Positions 37,047 through 45,738 are shown, numbered from the stretch's first letter. The stretch is 64,000 nucleotides of DNA from Hymenobacter sp. 15J16-1T3B (GCF_020711235.1 NZ_JAJFAV010000001.1:372001-436000); one strand, 5' to 3'. The notes: generated by a model not told the origin, from the sequence alone. Program-made: numbers and translations.

Positions 37047-37763
37047 ATGCCCGCCGCGCTTGCCCTCGTTCTGCCCTGCTACAACCCGCCAGCCGACTGG
37101 GCCGCCAACGTCCTGAGCAGCTTGCAGCGCCTGCAGCACACCCTCCCGCCGGCCACGACGGTGCACCTCTACCTAGTCAATGATGGCTCGAGCCGGGGCG
37201 TGACGGAGGCCGATGTGCAGCTGCTGCGCGAGGCGCTGCCCGCCGAGGCGTTTACCTACCTGAGCTACCCCGTCAACCGTGGCAAGGGCCACGCCCTGCG
37301 CACCGGCGTGCAGCAGGTGCAAGAGCCGCTGTGCCTGTTCACCGACATCGACTTTCCCTACGAGGAAACCAGCATGGCCGCGGTCTACGAGGCGCTGCGT
37401 ACCCAGCGCTGCGACCTGGCCGTGGGCGTGCGCGACGCGGCCTACTACGCCCAGGTGCCGGCGGCCCGGCGGCGGGTGTCGCAGCTGCTGCGCCGGCTCA
37501 CCCGCACCTTGCTGCGCCTGCCCATCGACGACACCCAGTGCGGCCTGAAGGGCTTCGACGCCGCCGGCCGGGCCCTGTTTCTGCAGACGACCACCGACCG
37601 CTACCTCTTCGACCTGGAGCTGCTGCTGCTGGCCTCGCGGCAACCCGCTGTGCGCACCGAGCCGGTGCCCGTCGCCCTCAAGCCGGGCGTGGTGCTGTCC
37701 CCGCTCAACGTGCGCGTGCTGCTGACGGAAAGCCGCAACTTGCTGCGCCTGCTGCGGCGCTGA
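37047..37763 (+). CDS. GT2 glycosyltransferase (dolichyl-P-glucose synthase-like)
   Basis: A 238-residue family-2 glycosyltransferase without membrane helices. LALVLPCYNPPADWAANVL opens the GT-A fold. LVNDGSS follows (43-49), then NRGKGHALRTGV (78-88), the metal-binding TDIDFPY (99-105, DXD at 100-102), and DDTQCGLKGFDAAGRALF with the acceptor-site motif of the ALG5/DPM-like subgroup. It probably makes a polyprenyl-phosphate hexose for the neighbouring GT-C-like proteins, or adds a sugar to a lipid carrier. TTGCTTTG at about 37018-37025 is one base off a -7 box. The stop codon faces the convergent gene at 37806, 42 bases away. Confidence 0.85.
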   Translation: MPAALALVLPCYNPPADWAANVLSSLQRLQHTLPPATTVHLYLVNDGSSRGVTEADVQLLREALPAEAFTYLSYPVNRGKGHALRTGVQQVQEPLCLFTDIDFPYEETSMAAVYEALRTQRCDLAVGVRDAAYYAQVPAARRRVSQLLRRLTRTLLRLPIDDTQCGLKGFDAAGRALFLQTTTDRYLFDLELLLLASRQPAVRTEPVPVALKPGVVLSPLNVRVLLTESRNLLRLLRR

Positions 37764-37805
37764 GCGGCTCGCGCTCTAACTGCGCTACCCGCCGCGCCGT
37801 CCCTC

Positions 37806-39683
37806 CTACTCCAGCTCCCAGCGGTACAGCCGTAGGGTGCCGGCCTGCGCCAGCAGCGGCATGCGGTGCCGGGCAATGAACGCGGCGCCGTCGCGCACGA
37901 TGCGGCGCGGCTCCGGTTCGGGCTGATTGGCAGCCAGAGTGGAGTCGCCGCGGTAAAAAGCGTCGTCGTAGAGCACCAGGATGGGGCGGCCGGCCAAGCG
38001 GGCTTTGAGCGCGGGCACCGGGCCGCCGGGCTGCAGCAGGCTCAGCAGCTGCCGGGCCTGCTCGTGCGGCGTGCGCGACATCTTGCTGGCCAGCAGCGGC
38101 AGGCCCGTGCGCAGCGCCAGGAAGTAGGCGTGCCGGCTCTGCGCGTCGGCGTCGTCGATGGTCAGACCCTGGCCCTCGCTGCCCACGTGGAAGTAGGGAA
38201 TCGGCAGGATGGCCTGATACTCCGCCGTGTTCACCTGGGTCAGCATCTGCGTCAGCTCGGGCTGAAACCGGGGGTTGCTAATGGTGTTGGGCACGGTGGC
38301 GTGGCGGTAATGCTTGAGCGCGTCGCGGGTGTCGAGCCAGGCCAGCAGCACCAGCACGGGCACCGCAGCCCAGCGCCAGCCGCTGCGGCCGGTGCGCAGC
38401 CAGTAGTCGAGCCCGACGAGCAGCAGCAGGTGCAGGGCCCAGAAAAACGGCCAGCTAAAGCGCGCCACGGCCCGAAAGTGCGTGGCGTTGGGCACCAGCC
38501 GGTCGAGGTGGTAGAAGACGCTCAGGTAGTTGTTGAGCACCAGCGTGCCGTCGGGGTTGAGGCTGATGCGCGTGCCCAGGGCCGCCAGCAGGCCCACGCC
38601 GGTAGCGGCCAGCAGCAATAGCACGAAGCGTGCCTCCGAAGTCAGGCGCCAGCTGCGCCACCACGCCTGCCACTGCGGCCGGCGCAGCAGGTACAGGCCG
38701 GCCACCAGCAACAAGGCCCACAGCGCGAACAGGCCCAGGTAAGCCGTCGATTCGTCGAAGGGCTGGGCCTTGGATTCCAGCGGAAAGTGCTGGCGGTTGT
38801 AGGCGTACGGGTGCACCAGGGCGGCGGGCGACAGTTTCAGCCCCGGCCCGTCGTAGCTGTTTTGCTTGACCAGCGGCACGCGCAGGGCGTAGTAGCCGTC
38901 GAGGCTGCGCAGCAGGCCGAAGCTGATGAGCAGCGGCAGCAAGGCCACGGCCGCGCCGGCCAGCACCAGCCGCGGCTGCCGCCACCGCCCGCTGCTCAGC
39001 AGCCAGAAGGCCAGAAAGCTGCCCACGTACAGGCCCACGATGGGCAGGTAATACAGGTGCAGGAAAGCGGCGGCCGTTTGGCCTGCTACCACCACGGGCA
39101 CCGTGGCCCCGAGCGGCCGGCCTTTTTCGCCGTGTTCGTAGAGGCGCTGCAGCCCCCAGATGCCCAGCAGCACCACCCAGCTCAGCGACAGGTTCAGGTG
39201 GCCCACCGTCAGGCGCTCCAGCTGCGGGCTCAGCCAGGGCAGCATTACGCTCAGCCCCACTATCAGCACCCAGGAGTGCAGCAGCCGGCGCAGGATGCTC
39301 ACCAGCAGCACGGTGCTCAGCAGCATCATGCCCACCAGCAAGCCGTTGTACACGTCGAGGCCGCGCGGCGTCAGGTCGTACACGTAGCGCGAAAACAGCT
39401 TTACCCCGACGGCCAGCAGCGGCGAGTTGTCGGTGTAGAAGATGTAGTCGCCGAAGGGGTAGTTCATCTGCCCGAACCAGAGCAGGCCGCGTTCGAAGGG
39501 CTGCTGCAGGTAGGCCTGAAACGTGAAGTAGTTTTTCGCCCCGTCGTAGCGGTCGGTAAACAAGTGCTGATTGGGCTCGGTGACGAGCACCGCAAACGTG
39601 CGGGCCAGCAGCAGCCCCTGCCATATTACCGCCGCCGCCAGCATGGCCCAGGGCCCCGGCCGGCGACGCAACCACTCGCGCAT
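37806..39683 (-). CDS. Large polytopic membrane protein (GT-C-like)
   Basis: A 625-residue membrane protein with about twelve helices and a soluble C-terminal domain of ~200 residues. The first loop contains QHLFTDRYDGAKNYFTFQAY with two Asp, then MNYPFGDYIFYTDNSPLLA. Later loops carry GHLNLSLSWVVLLGIWGLQ, HPYAYNRQHFPLESKAQPFD and LVPNATHFRAVARFSW. It is similar in plan to the gene at 35054-36796. It probably uses a lipid-linked sugar, but no family name is certain. ATG at 39683 (MREWLRRRPG) is selected because upstream sequence lacks coding character. An exact TACTTTTG box lies 26 bases before it. Confidence 0.65.
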   Translation of the reverse strand: MREWLRRRPGPWAMLAAAVIWQGLLLARTFAVLVTEPNQHLFTDRYDGAKNYFTFQAYLQQPFERGLLWFGQMNYPFGDYIFYTDNSPLLAVGVKLFSRYVYDLTPRGLDVYNGLLVGMMLLSTVLLVSILRRLLHSWVLIVGLSVMLPWLSPQLERLTVGHLNLSLSWVVLLGIWGLQRLYEHGEKGRPLGATVPVVVAGQTAAAFLHLYYLPIVGLYVGSFLAFWLLSSGRWRQPRLVLAGAAVALLPLLISFGLLRSLDGYYALRVPLVKQNSYDGPGLKLSPAALVHPYAYNRQHFPLESKAQPFDESTAYLGLFALWALLLVAGLYLLRRPQWQAWWRSWRLTSEARFVLLLLAATGVGLLAALGTRISLNPDGTLVLNNYLSVFYHLDRLVPNATHFRAVARFSWPFFWALHLLLLVGLDYWLRTGRSGWRWAAVPVLVLLAWLDTRDALKHYRHATVPNTISNPRFQPELTQMLTQVNTAEYQAILPIPYFHVGSEGQGLTIDDADAQSRHAYFLALRTGLPLLASKMSRTPHEQARQLLSLLQPGGPVPALKARLAGRPILVLYDDAFYRGDSTLAANQPEPEPRRIVRDGAAFIARHRMPLLAQAGTLRLYRWELE

Positions 39684-39708
39684 ACAGACAAACTCAGGTA
39701 AGACGGGC

Positions 39709-39716
39709 CAAAAGTA
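39709..39716 (-). promoter_or_regulatory. -7 promoter box
   Basis: TACTTTTG on the minus strand, exact TAnnTTTG, 25 bases before the ATG at 39683. Confidence 0.55.
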
Positions 39717-39739
39717 GGCGCCCGCCCCCAATCAGGGGC

Positions 39740-40966
39740 TTAGTGCTCGATCTGTACCCGCTGCGTGCGCAGCACCGAGCCGGCCTGCAGACGGCAGAGG
39801 TACACACCGGTAGCCGGAAATTGATTGACGTCGAGCCACACTTCGTAGTGCCCGGCCTGCTGCTGCGCCTGCACCAGCGTGCGAATCAGGCGGCCCTGCA
39901 TGTCATAGAGCCCCAGGTTCACGTCGGCGGCCGTGGGCAGCTCGTAGCTCAGCACGCTGGAGGCGGTGCACGGATTCGGCGCCGGCACGCCCAGAATGAT
40001 TTGCGAGGGCGCTTTCAGCAGGCTGTCGTTGCGCAGCTGGGCCGCCGTGGCCGCCGTGGTGGATGCGCTGGCGGCGGAGTGCACCAAGACGCTGTACTGC
40101 CGGCCCAGCCAGCAGAGGTGGTCGGGCTGCCACCCGCTGGGCTGGCTGCGCTCCGTCATGGCCTGGCAATAAGCGGCAAACAGGGCCGTCTGGTTGGCCG
40201 TTTGGGCCGCGTTCAGGTTGACGGCGCGGTTGCGCACGTCGTAGCCCGAGTAGAGCAGGCGGCGGCAATCCAGGCCCTGCGTGGCGGCCCCAGCAATGAT
40301 GCCGGCCGACATATGGTCGGCGTGGTCGTTGGGGTTGGCGCGGGCATCCGGGTTGGGGCTGTGCACCCACAGGGTCCAGCTCGGGCGGGTTTCGCGGCGG
40401 ATGATGTCGCGCACAGTGCTGGTCAGGTCAGCCCACGATTCGTACTGCGTGCTGCCGTCGAGGGTTTTGAGCGGGCCGCCTTGCCCGGCGCGCAGCTTGG
40501 CCAGGGTTTGAAAGTTGCAGAAGCTGAAGCCTTGGCCACGGCCGCCGCCGTCGGGCAGACGCAGGAAATACACCACCGTGTTGCGGTAGTACGAAGCCTG
40601 CAGGGCGTGGCCCCGGATGGTCACTTTGGTCATCACCGGCGGCGGGAGCTTGCCGGCCGTCAGGTCGCAGGCGGTGCGGGCCGAGTTCAGGCAGCCCTGC
40701 TCGCGGGCTTTCCAAAACGCGTCGGAAGGCTGGTCGCCCTGCCCGGCGGTGATGATGATGAACACGACTTTACGGTGGCGCTGCACGTTGTCGTACGCGC
40801 GGCTGCCCATAAACAGCTGCCAGTCATCCTGGTGCGCGGTGACGAACACCGAGGCATTGGAAGAAGCCGGCGGCGGGGCCGTTTGCGTCTGGGCCTGCGC
40901 CGTGCCGGTCAGCAGCGCCCACACCATCCCGTAAAAGCAAAAACAGCGGAGTAACAGTTGGCCCAT
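39740..40966 (-). CDS. Secreted PIG-L/LmbE-type deacetylase with T9SS C-terminal domain
   Basis: A 408-residue exported protein. A signal peptide (to about residue 26, GTAQAQ) is followed by a PIG-L-type N-deacetylase domain. The zinc motif appears as FVTAHQDDW (His45, Asp47, Asp48), replacing the usual AHPDD, with a second ligand motif NDHADHM (His215, His218). The C-terminal ~80 residues (LGVPAPNPCTASSVLSYELP, LGLYDMQGRLIRTLVQ, ATGVYLCRLQAGSVLRTQRV) form a typical type A T9SS sorting domain, so the enzyme should be delivered through the type IX secretion system to the cell surface. It may deacetylate an amino sugar of an extracellular glycan. ATG at 40966 is clear from the signal peptide. 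Confidence 0.85.
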   Translation of the reverse strand: MGQLLLRCFCFYGMVWALLTGTAQAQTQTAPPPASSNASVFVTAHQDDWQLFMGSRAYDNVQRHRKVVFIIITAGQGDQPSDAFWKAREQGCLNSARTACDLTAGKLPPPVMTKVTIRGHALQASYYRNTVVYFLRLPDGGGRGQGFSFCNFQTLAKLRAGQGGPLKTLDGSTQYESWADLTSTVRDIIRRETRPSWTLWVHSPNPDARANPNDHADHMSAGIIAGAATQGLDCRRLLYSGYDVRNRAVNLNAAQTANQTALFAAYCQAMTERSQPSGWQPDHLCWLGRQYSVLVHSAASASTTAATAAQLRNDSLLKAPSQIILGVPAPNPCTASSVLSYELPTAADVNLGLYDMQGRLIRTLVQAQQQAGHYEVWLDVNQFPATGVYLCRLQAGSVLRTQRVQIEH

Positions 40967-41349
40967 AGGCGCTGGGGAAGCGGATCGAAGGAGCAAGAGG
41001 TGTGCGCGTTTCGGGTAGTGGAGGACCAAGGAAAACAACCGGCCGGTGGCGGCAGCCTGCGTGAAGCGTCGGCAACGGCCCGAGTATTTCCCTGAAGCTA
41101 GTCCGCCAGCTCCAGAAGTGACAGCAATATAACTTAATTGCGCCAACTACTGGGTGAACGGCCGCTTTTTCTGGCTTAATACCCGAAGCTCAGCCATTTG
41201 CCAGACCCCAACGCGGCTGGCAACGTTCCCGGAAAGTAGGATTTCTAATGTAGTGCTGGCCCGCTTGGCCCTCTGCTAGTAGCTTTACGGTCCACCCACC
41301 ACCCGGCCCGCAGCCGCCAAGTGCCTGCGCGTCACCTCTTCAGCCCGTT
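40967..41349. other. Divergent intergenic region, PIG-L gene to ALDH gene
   Basis: 383 bases with no credible gene. A weak minus-strand TATATTGC box lies at 41124-41131. The ALDH promoter-like box and shared leader lie at 41280-41298. Confidence 0.5.
41280..41298 (+). promoter_or_regulatory. ALDH gene promoter and shared leader motif
   Basis: TAGCTTTACGGTCCACCCA: a box one base off TAnnTTTG joined to CCACCCA, 51 bases before the ATG. It is nearly the same as the nbaC element TAGCTTTCGGCCCCACCCA. Confidence 0.45.
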
Positions 41350-42792
41350 ATGCTGCACCTGCAGAACTACATCGGCGGCGCTCTGCTGGCGCCCCTCAGC
41401 GGCCGCTACCTGCCCAACATCGAGCCCGCCACTGGCCAGGTTTTCAGCCAGATTCCCGATTCCGACGCCACCGACGTGGCCCGGGCCGTGCAAGCCGCCG
41501 AAGCCGCCCTGCCCGCCTGGCGCCTGCTGCCAGCCGAGGACCGCGGCCGTCTGCTGGTGCGCATCAGCGAGCTGATTGAGCGCGACCTGGAGCGGCTCGC
41601 CCAGGCCGAAAGCCAGGACAACGGCAAGCCGGTAGGCCTGGCCCGCGTGGTGGATATTCCGCGGGCGGCCAGCAACTTTGCCTTTTTCGGCACGGCGGCC
41701 CAGCATTTTGCTTCCGAAACGCACTTCCAGGAAGGCGTGGCGCTGAACTACACCGTGCGCCACCCGCTGGGCGTGGTGGGCTGCATCTCGCCCTGGAACC
41801 TGCCGCTGTACCTCTTCACCTGGAAGATAGCCCCGGCCCTAGCGGCGGGCTGCTGCGTGGTGGCCAAGCCCTCGGAAATCACGCCCTACACGGCCTTTCT
41901 GCTGAGTGAGTTGTGCATCGAAGCCGGGCTACCGGCGGGTGTGCTCAACATTGTGCACGGCACCGGGCCAGGCGCGGGGCAGGCTATTATCGAGCACCCG
42001 GCCATCAAGGCCATCAGCTTCACGGGCGGCACCAAAACCGGGGAGCATATTGCCCGCACGGCCGCGCCGATGTTTAAGAAGTTGTCCTTGGAGCTGGGCG
42101 GCAAAAACCCCAACCTCGTTTTCGCCGACTGCGACCTGCGGGAAGCGGTGCAAACCAGCCTGCGCAGTTCCTTTGCCAACCAAGGCCAAATCTGCCTGTG
42201 CGGCTCGCGCATCTTCGTGGAGCGGCCGATTTACGAGCAGTTCAAAGAGCAGTTCCTGGCCGGCGTGGCCCAGCTCACCGTGGCCGACCCGCAGGAGGCT
42301 GGCAGTCGGCAGGGCGCGCTGGTGAGCGAAGCGCACCTGCAGAAAGTACTGAGCTACATCGCGCTGGCCCACGAGGAAGGCGGCACCCTGCTGGCCGGCG
42401 GGCAGCGCGTGCGGCTCGACGGCCGCTGCGCCGAGGGCTACTTTCTACAGCCGACGGTCTTCGAGGGCCTGGCGCCCGACTGCCGCGTCAACCGCGAGGA
42501 AATCTTCGGCCCCGTCGTCACGCTCACGCCCTTCGACACGGAGAAAGAAGCGCTAACCTGGGCCAACGGCACCGAGTACGGCCTGGCCGCCACCATCTGG
42601 ACGCGCGACCTAAACCGCGCCCACCGCGTGGCCCACGAGCTGCAGTCGGGCATCGTGTGGGTGAATACCTGGCTGCACCGCGACCTGCGCACGCCTTTCG
42701 GCGGCATGAAAAGCTCGGGCGTAGGGCGCGAAGGCGGCCTGGAGGCGCTGCGCTTTTTCACCGAACCGCAGAGCATCACGGTGAAGCTATAA
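41350..42792 (+). CDS. ALDH8-type dehydrogenase, probable 2-aminomuconate semialdehyde dehydrogenase
   Basis: NAD-dependent aldehyde dehydrogenase of 480 aa. Catalytic residues are visible: Asn150 in SPWNLPLY, Glu248 in LELGGKNPN and nucleophile Cys282 in GQICLCGSRIFVERPIYEQF. The last stretch is characteristic of the ALDH8/AMSDH and hydroxymuconic semialdehyde dehydrogenase subfamily. SFTGGTKTG binds the cofactor. With ACMSD in the same window, the likely substrate is 2-aminomuconate 6-semialdehyde, giving 2-aminomuconate. The gene is 15.5 kb from nbaC yet has the same leader motif. Its stop codon overlaps the stop of the convergent membrane gene by six bases. Confidence 0.92.
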   Translation: MLHLQNYIGGALLAPLSGRYLPNIEPATGQVFSQIPDSDATDVARAVQAAEAALPAWRLLPAEDRGRLLVRISELIERDLERLAQAESQDNGKPVGLARVVDIPRAASNFAFFGTAAQHFASETHFQEGVALNYTVRHPLGVVGCISPWNLPLYLFTWKIAPALAAGCCVVAKPSEITPYTAFLLSELCIEAGLPAGVLNIVHGTGPGAGQAIIEHPAIKAISFTGGTKTGEHIARTAAPMFKKLSLELGGKNPNLVFADCDLREAVQTSLRSSFANQGQICLCGSRIFVERPIYEQFKEQFLAGVAQLTVADPQEAGSRQGALVSEAHLQKVLSYIALAHEEGGTLLAGGQRVRLDGRCAEGYFLQPTVFEGLAPDCRVNREEIFGPVVTLTPFDTEKEALTWANGTEYGLAATIWTRDLNRAHRVAHELQSGIVWVNTWLHRDLRTPFGGMKSSGVGREGGLEALRFFTEPQSITVKL

Positions 42793-44373
42793 GCCCGGCA
42801 TGGCAGCGGGACGGTTCCGGTTCTGGGTTAGGGCGGGAACTGTTTCGCTGGCGTCAGTTTCAGAGGCGGCGCGTTGCTTCAGCTCCAGCACCCGAAATTC
42901 CCCTACCCGCTTGATTTCGCGGCCCAAATACGCCCGCACTTTTTCGTTGTGGAGCGCGGTAGAATCGTTGGTGTAGAGGTAGCGCGTGCCGGCGCGCACG
43001 GCGCTGTCGAGCAGGGTGCTGCCGTCGGGTTTGGCGTTCCACAGGTCCTCAGTTGCACCGAAGCCGAAGCCTTTCTTGTGCAGGAAGTAGAAGTACTTGC
43101 AGCCCGATATGTCGGGGCCGACGAGGCAAAGCGCGTCGTTGGGCACGGCTGTTTCGAGGGCTTGGCGCGAGTCGGCATAATACAGCTCGGCCGGAATTTC
43201 GCGCGGACCACCGCCCCAGCGGCTCGGAATGACGCGCACGGCTGCCGCCACGGGCTGCAAGCCGAGCAGCAGGGCTAGCCAGAGCGCGCCCCGCTTTTGC
43301 CGTTGCAGCCACGCGGCGCCCAAGGCCACCACAAGCATCAGTACGGGCAGGTAGGGCAGCATGTAGTACTGGTGCACGTCCATCTGGCTTAGCTCAATAA
43401 GGTGGTAGGCCAGTAGCACCGCCGCCCAGCCCAGCAAGGGCAAAAACCAGAACCGCCGGGCGTACCCGCCGCGCACCAGCGCCGCCAGCCCCAGCAGCAG
43501 CAGCACGAAGCCCGGAAAGCCCACCAGCAGCTCGGGCAGGTCGGAGGTGAGGTTTTCGCGCAGGATGCGCAGGGCGGTGCTTATACTGTCGGCCGGACGC
43601 AGCTCCAGGCCGAAATCGGCCAGGCCGGACTCCTTGATCAGCCGCACGGCGCGGGCGTACCAGGCCAGCGGCACGGCCACGGCTACGGCGGCAAACAAGC
43701 CCAGCAACGGCAAACGCGCCAGCGTCAGGCGGCGCAGCCCCAGGTCGCGCAGGATGAGCACGGCAATGGGCGCGCCGATGGCCAGGTACTGCAGCTTGGT
43801 GAGGCCGGCCAGCGTGGTCAGCAGCAAAGCCAGCGCGTAGCTGCCGAAGCCGCCCCCGGTGTGGTACCAGCGCAGGAAGAAGTACAGCCCGCCGATGGAG
43901 GCCGCCAGGGCCAGCACGTCGGGCAGGGCGTTGATGCCGTGGTAGAACAGCTCGGGACTCCAGGCCAGGGCCCAGGTGCCCACGGCCGCGGCCCAGGCCG
44001 AGCCGCTCAGCAGCCGCGCTAACGCGAAGAAAGCCACCAAGCCGGCCGCGAAAATCAGCCAGCTGACCACCCGCGGAATGCTTTCGTGAAAGCCCAGCAC
44101 CTTGTACGCCGCGGCCACCACCCACTCGTAGGCCGGAAACTGCATGCCCGTCACGCCGTCGGAGGCACCGCGCCGGTCGACGCGGGGGCGCAGCGGGTTC
44201 ATGTCTTCCTCGTAGAGGTTGCGGGCCACGGCCATGGTGTTGCACTGCCGCCAGGAGTGCGCCCCCTTGGGCGGCAGGCCGAAAAACGGCAGGTGCACCA
44301 GGAAACTCAACCCCAGCAGCACCGGCCAGAACCAGCGCGGCACCGTGCGCGTGGCCAGAAAGGAAACGTTCAT
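42787..44373 (-). CDS. ArnT/PMT-like GT-C glycosyltransferase
   Basis: A 528-residue polytopic membrane protein. The first periplasmic loop, GAHSWRQCNTMAVARNLYEE (residues 37-56), matches the W-x-Q-x-(D/N) loop of the paralogue at 30420-31991, but the acid is Asn45 instead of Asp; nearby acids are Glu55, Glu56 and Asp57. FPAYEWVVAAAYKVLG and LPDVLALAASIGGLYFFLRWY follow in ArnT/PMT order. The C-terminal ~130 residues form a soluble domain. It probably transfers a sugar from a polyprenyl carrier. ATG at 44373 (MNVSFLATRTVPRW) is chosen; a perfect TACCTTTG promoter box lies upstream. It converges with the ALDH gene, with a six-base overlap. Confidence 0.75.
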   Translation of the reverse strand: MNVSFLATRTVPRWFWPVLLGLSFLVHLPFFGLPPKGAHSWRQCNTMAVARNLYEEDMNPLRPRVDRRGASDGVTGMQFPAYEWVVAAAYKVLGFHESIPRVVSWLIFAAGLVAFFALARLLSGSAWAAAVGTWALAWSPELFYHGINALPDVLALAASIGGLYFFLRWYHTGGGFGSYALALLLTTLAGLTKLQYLAIGAPIAVLILRDLGLRRLTLARLPLLGLFAAVAVAVPLAWYARAVRLIKESGLADFGLELRPADSISTALRILRENLTSDLPELLVGFPGFVLLLLGLAALVRGGYARRFWFLPLLGWAAVLLAYHLIELSQMDVHQYYMLPYLPVLMLVVALGAAWLQRQKRGALWLALLLGLQPVAAAVRVIPSRWGGGPREIPAELYYADSRQALETAVPNDALCLVGPDISGCKYFYFLHKKGFGFGATEDLWNAKPDGSTLLDSAVRAGTRYLYTNDSTALHNEKVRAYLGREIKRVGEFRVLELKQRAASETDASETVPALTQNRNRPAAMPGL

Positions 44374-44409
44374 ACCTCGAATGGTGCGCGGCAGTCCGCC
44401 GCGCCGCCG

Positions 44410-44417
44410 CAAAGGTA
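44410..44417 (-). promoter_or_regulatory. -7 promoter box
   Basis: TACCTTTG on the minus strand, exact TAnnTTTG, 36 bases before the ATG at 44373. Confidence 0.5.
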
Positions 44418-44517
44418 GCGCCGCCCCGGCCGCGCACAGCCCGGGCAGTGGCCCGCGTAGCGCTTCGCATGGCGGGCCGCAGCTCCAGAAGCAGGCGTTA
44501 GGTACCGATCAGTGGCG

Positions 44518-45666
44518 TTAGCGCAACTCCTGCAGCCGCTGCTCCATGTCGGCCAGGCTGACTTCGCGAAACTCCAAGGGCGCGGCGGTGTCGCCGGGTG
44601 CCAGTGGCTGCACGGCCAAAAAGGCGTTGCCGCCCTCGTAGCGCAGGCCTACCAGCACCGCCCGCTGCTGCGCGGGCAGGCCCTGGAAAGCGTAGCCCCC
44701 GGTTTGCGGCTGCCCGGACAGGATGACGCCGGCCTCGGGGTACACCAGGCGCACCACGGTGTGCTCGTCGGCTTCGGTGGGCACCAGCAGGTTGTTGTCG
44801 CCGGGGTTCCAGCCGCGCAGGCAGCTCAGCCAGCCCAGCGCCGGGCTGCGCAGCCAGTCGGGGCCCGATGACTCGGGTTGGGCCGCCAGCGGTTCGGGGT
44901 TGCTGCTGGCGGCGCTTTCGGCGGGCGTATCGAGGATGCTGCTGCCGCCGGTAGACGACGCCTGGGCGTACGCCGGGCCGCTTTCCGGAGCTACTTCGGC
45001 GGGCAGGGCGGACCAGTGCTGGCGGTCGGGGCTGTGGTAGAGCTGCCGGCCGGCGGCACGCAGCTCGGCGGGCAGGTTTAGCTCGAGGGCGGCGCCGGGA
45101 GCCAGGCTCAGCGCCTGCCCCTTGCTCGTCACGGCGCGCACTAGCAGCATGCCGCCGGCCTGCATGGGCGCGCCGCCGGGGCCGGTGCTCACGTGGTCCG
45201 ACAGCAGCAGGTCGGCCAGGGCCAGGCACTCCTTGAGTTCCAGCCACACCGGCTCCTGCACGGGGCGCTGCTGGGCGTCGACGAGGGCGCCGGCGGGCAG
45301 GCGCAGCGTCGTGCCTTCGCGGCCGCGCACCTCGGCGGGCTGGGTCGGGTCGATGCGGAAAAACTCGCTGGGCTTGAGCGTAAGGTCGAACAGATGGGCC
45401 TCGGTGGGCAGCGCCGGCGCGGGCAGGTCGGCCGGCCGGCGCACCGCAGCATAGCGAATCAGCGGGGCGCGCGGGTTGGTGCGGCGGGCGAGGCGGTGCC
45501 AGTCGCGGCGCACGGGCAGCGGCGCCGCGGGCGCGGCGGTATCGGTAGCGGCCAGTTCGGCGGCCGGAGCAGGCTTTTCGGTGCGGACGGTGGCGTCGCG
45601 CTGGCAGGCGCCCAGGCCCAGCAGCAGTGCGCCCAGCAGCACAGGATTCAGTCGGGACGTGCGCAT
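44518..45666 (-). CDS. Prolipoprotein of unknown function
   Basis: A 382-residue lipoprotein with MRTSRLNPVLLGALLLGLGAC (lipobox Cys21). The mature region starts with an Ala/Thr/Pro-rich linker, then a beta-rich domain (HLFDLTLKPSEFFRIDP, GREGTTLRLPAGALVDAQ, VWLELKECLALADLLLSD). This resembles the ZU5/GAIN-type or DUF-like beta domains of many Bacteroidetes envelope proteins, where an integral acidic LKE segment is typical. A second beta-rich part follows after a Ser/Gly/Pro linker. I do not recognise a specific family. It lies downstream of the DPP IV gene on the same strand, but a terminator-like hairpin separates them. Confidence 0.6.
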   Translation of the reverse strand: MRTSRLNPVLLGALLLGLGACQRDATVRTEKPAPAAELAATDTAAPAAPLPVRRDWHRLARRTNPRAPLIRYAAVRRPADLPAPALPTEAHLFDLTLKPSEFFRIDPTQPAEVRGREGTTLRLPAGALVDAQQRPVQEPVWLELKECLALADLLLSDHVSTGPGGAPMQAGGMLLVRAVTSKGQALSLAPGAALELNLPAELRAAGRQLYHSPDRQHWSALPAEVAPESGPAYAQASSTGGSSILDTPAESAASSNPEPLAAQPESSGPDWLRSPALGWLSCLRGWNPGDNNLLVPTEADEHTVVRLVYPEAGVILSGQPQTGGYAFQGLPAQQRAVLVGLRYEGGNAFLAVQPLAPGDTAAPLEFREVSLADMEQRLQELR

Positions 45667-45738
45667 ATCGACGAGGCTTTACGCAGAAACAGCTCCGCAG
45701 GAACGACGCCCCGCGCATTTTCTTACCCTCTCAACGCC

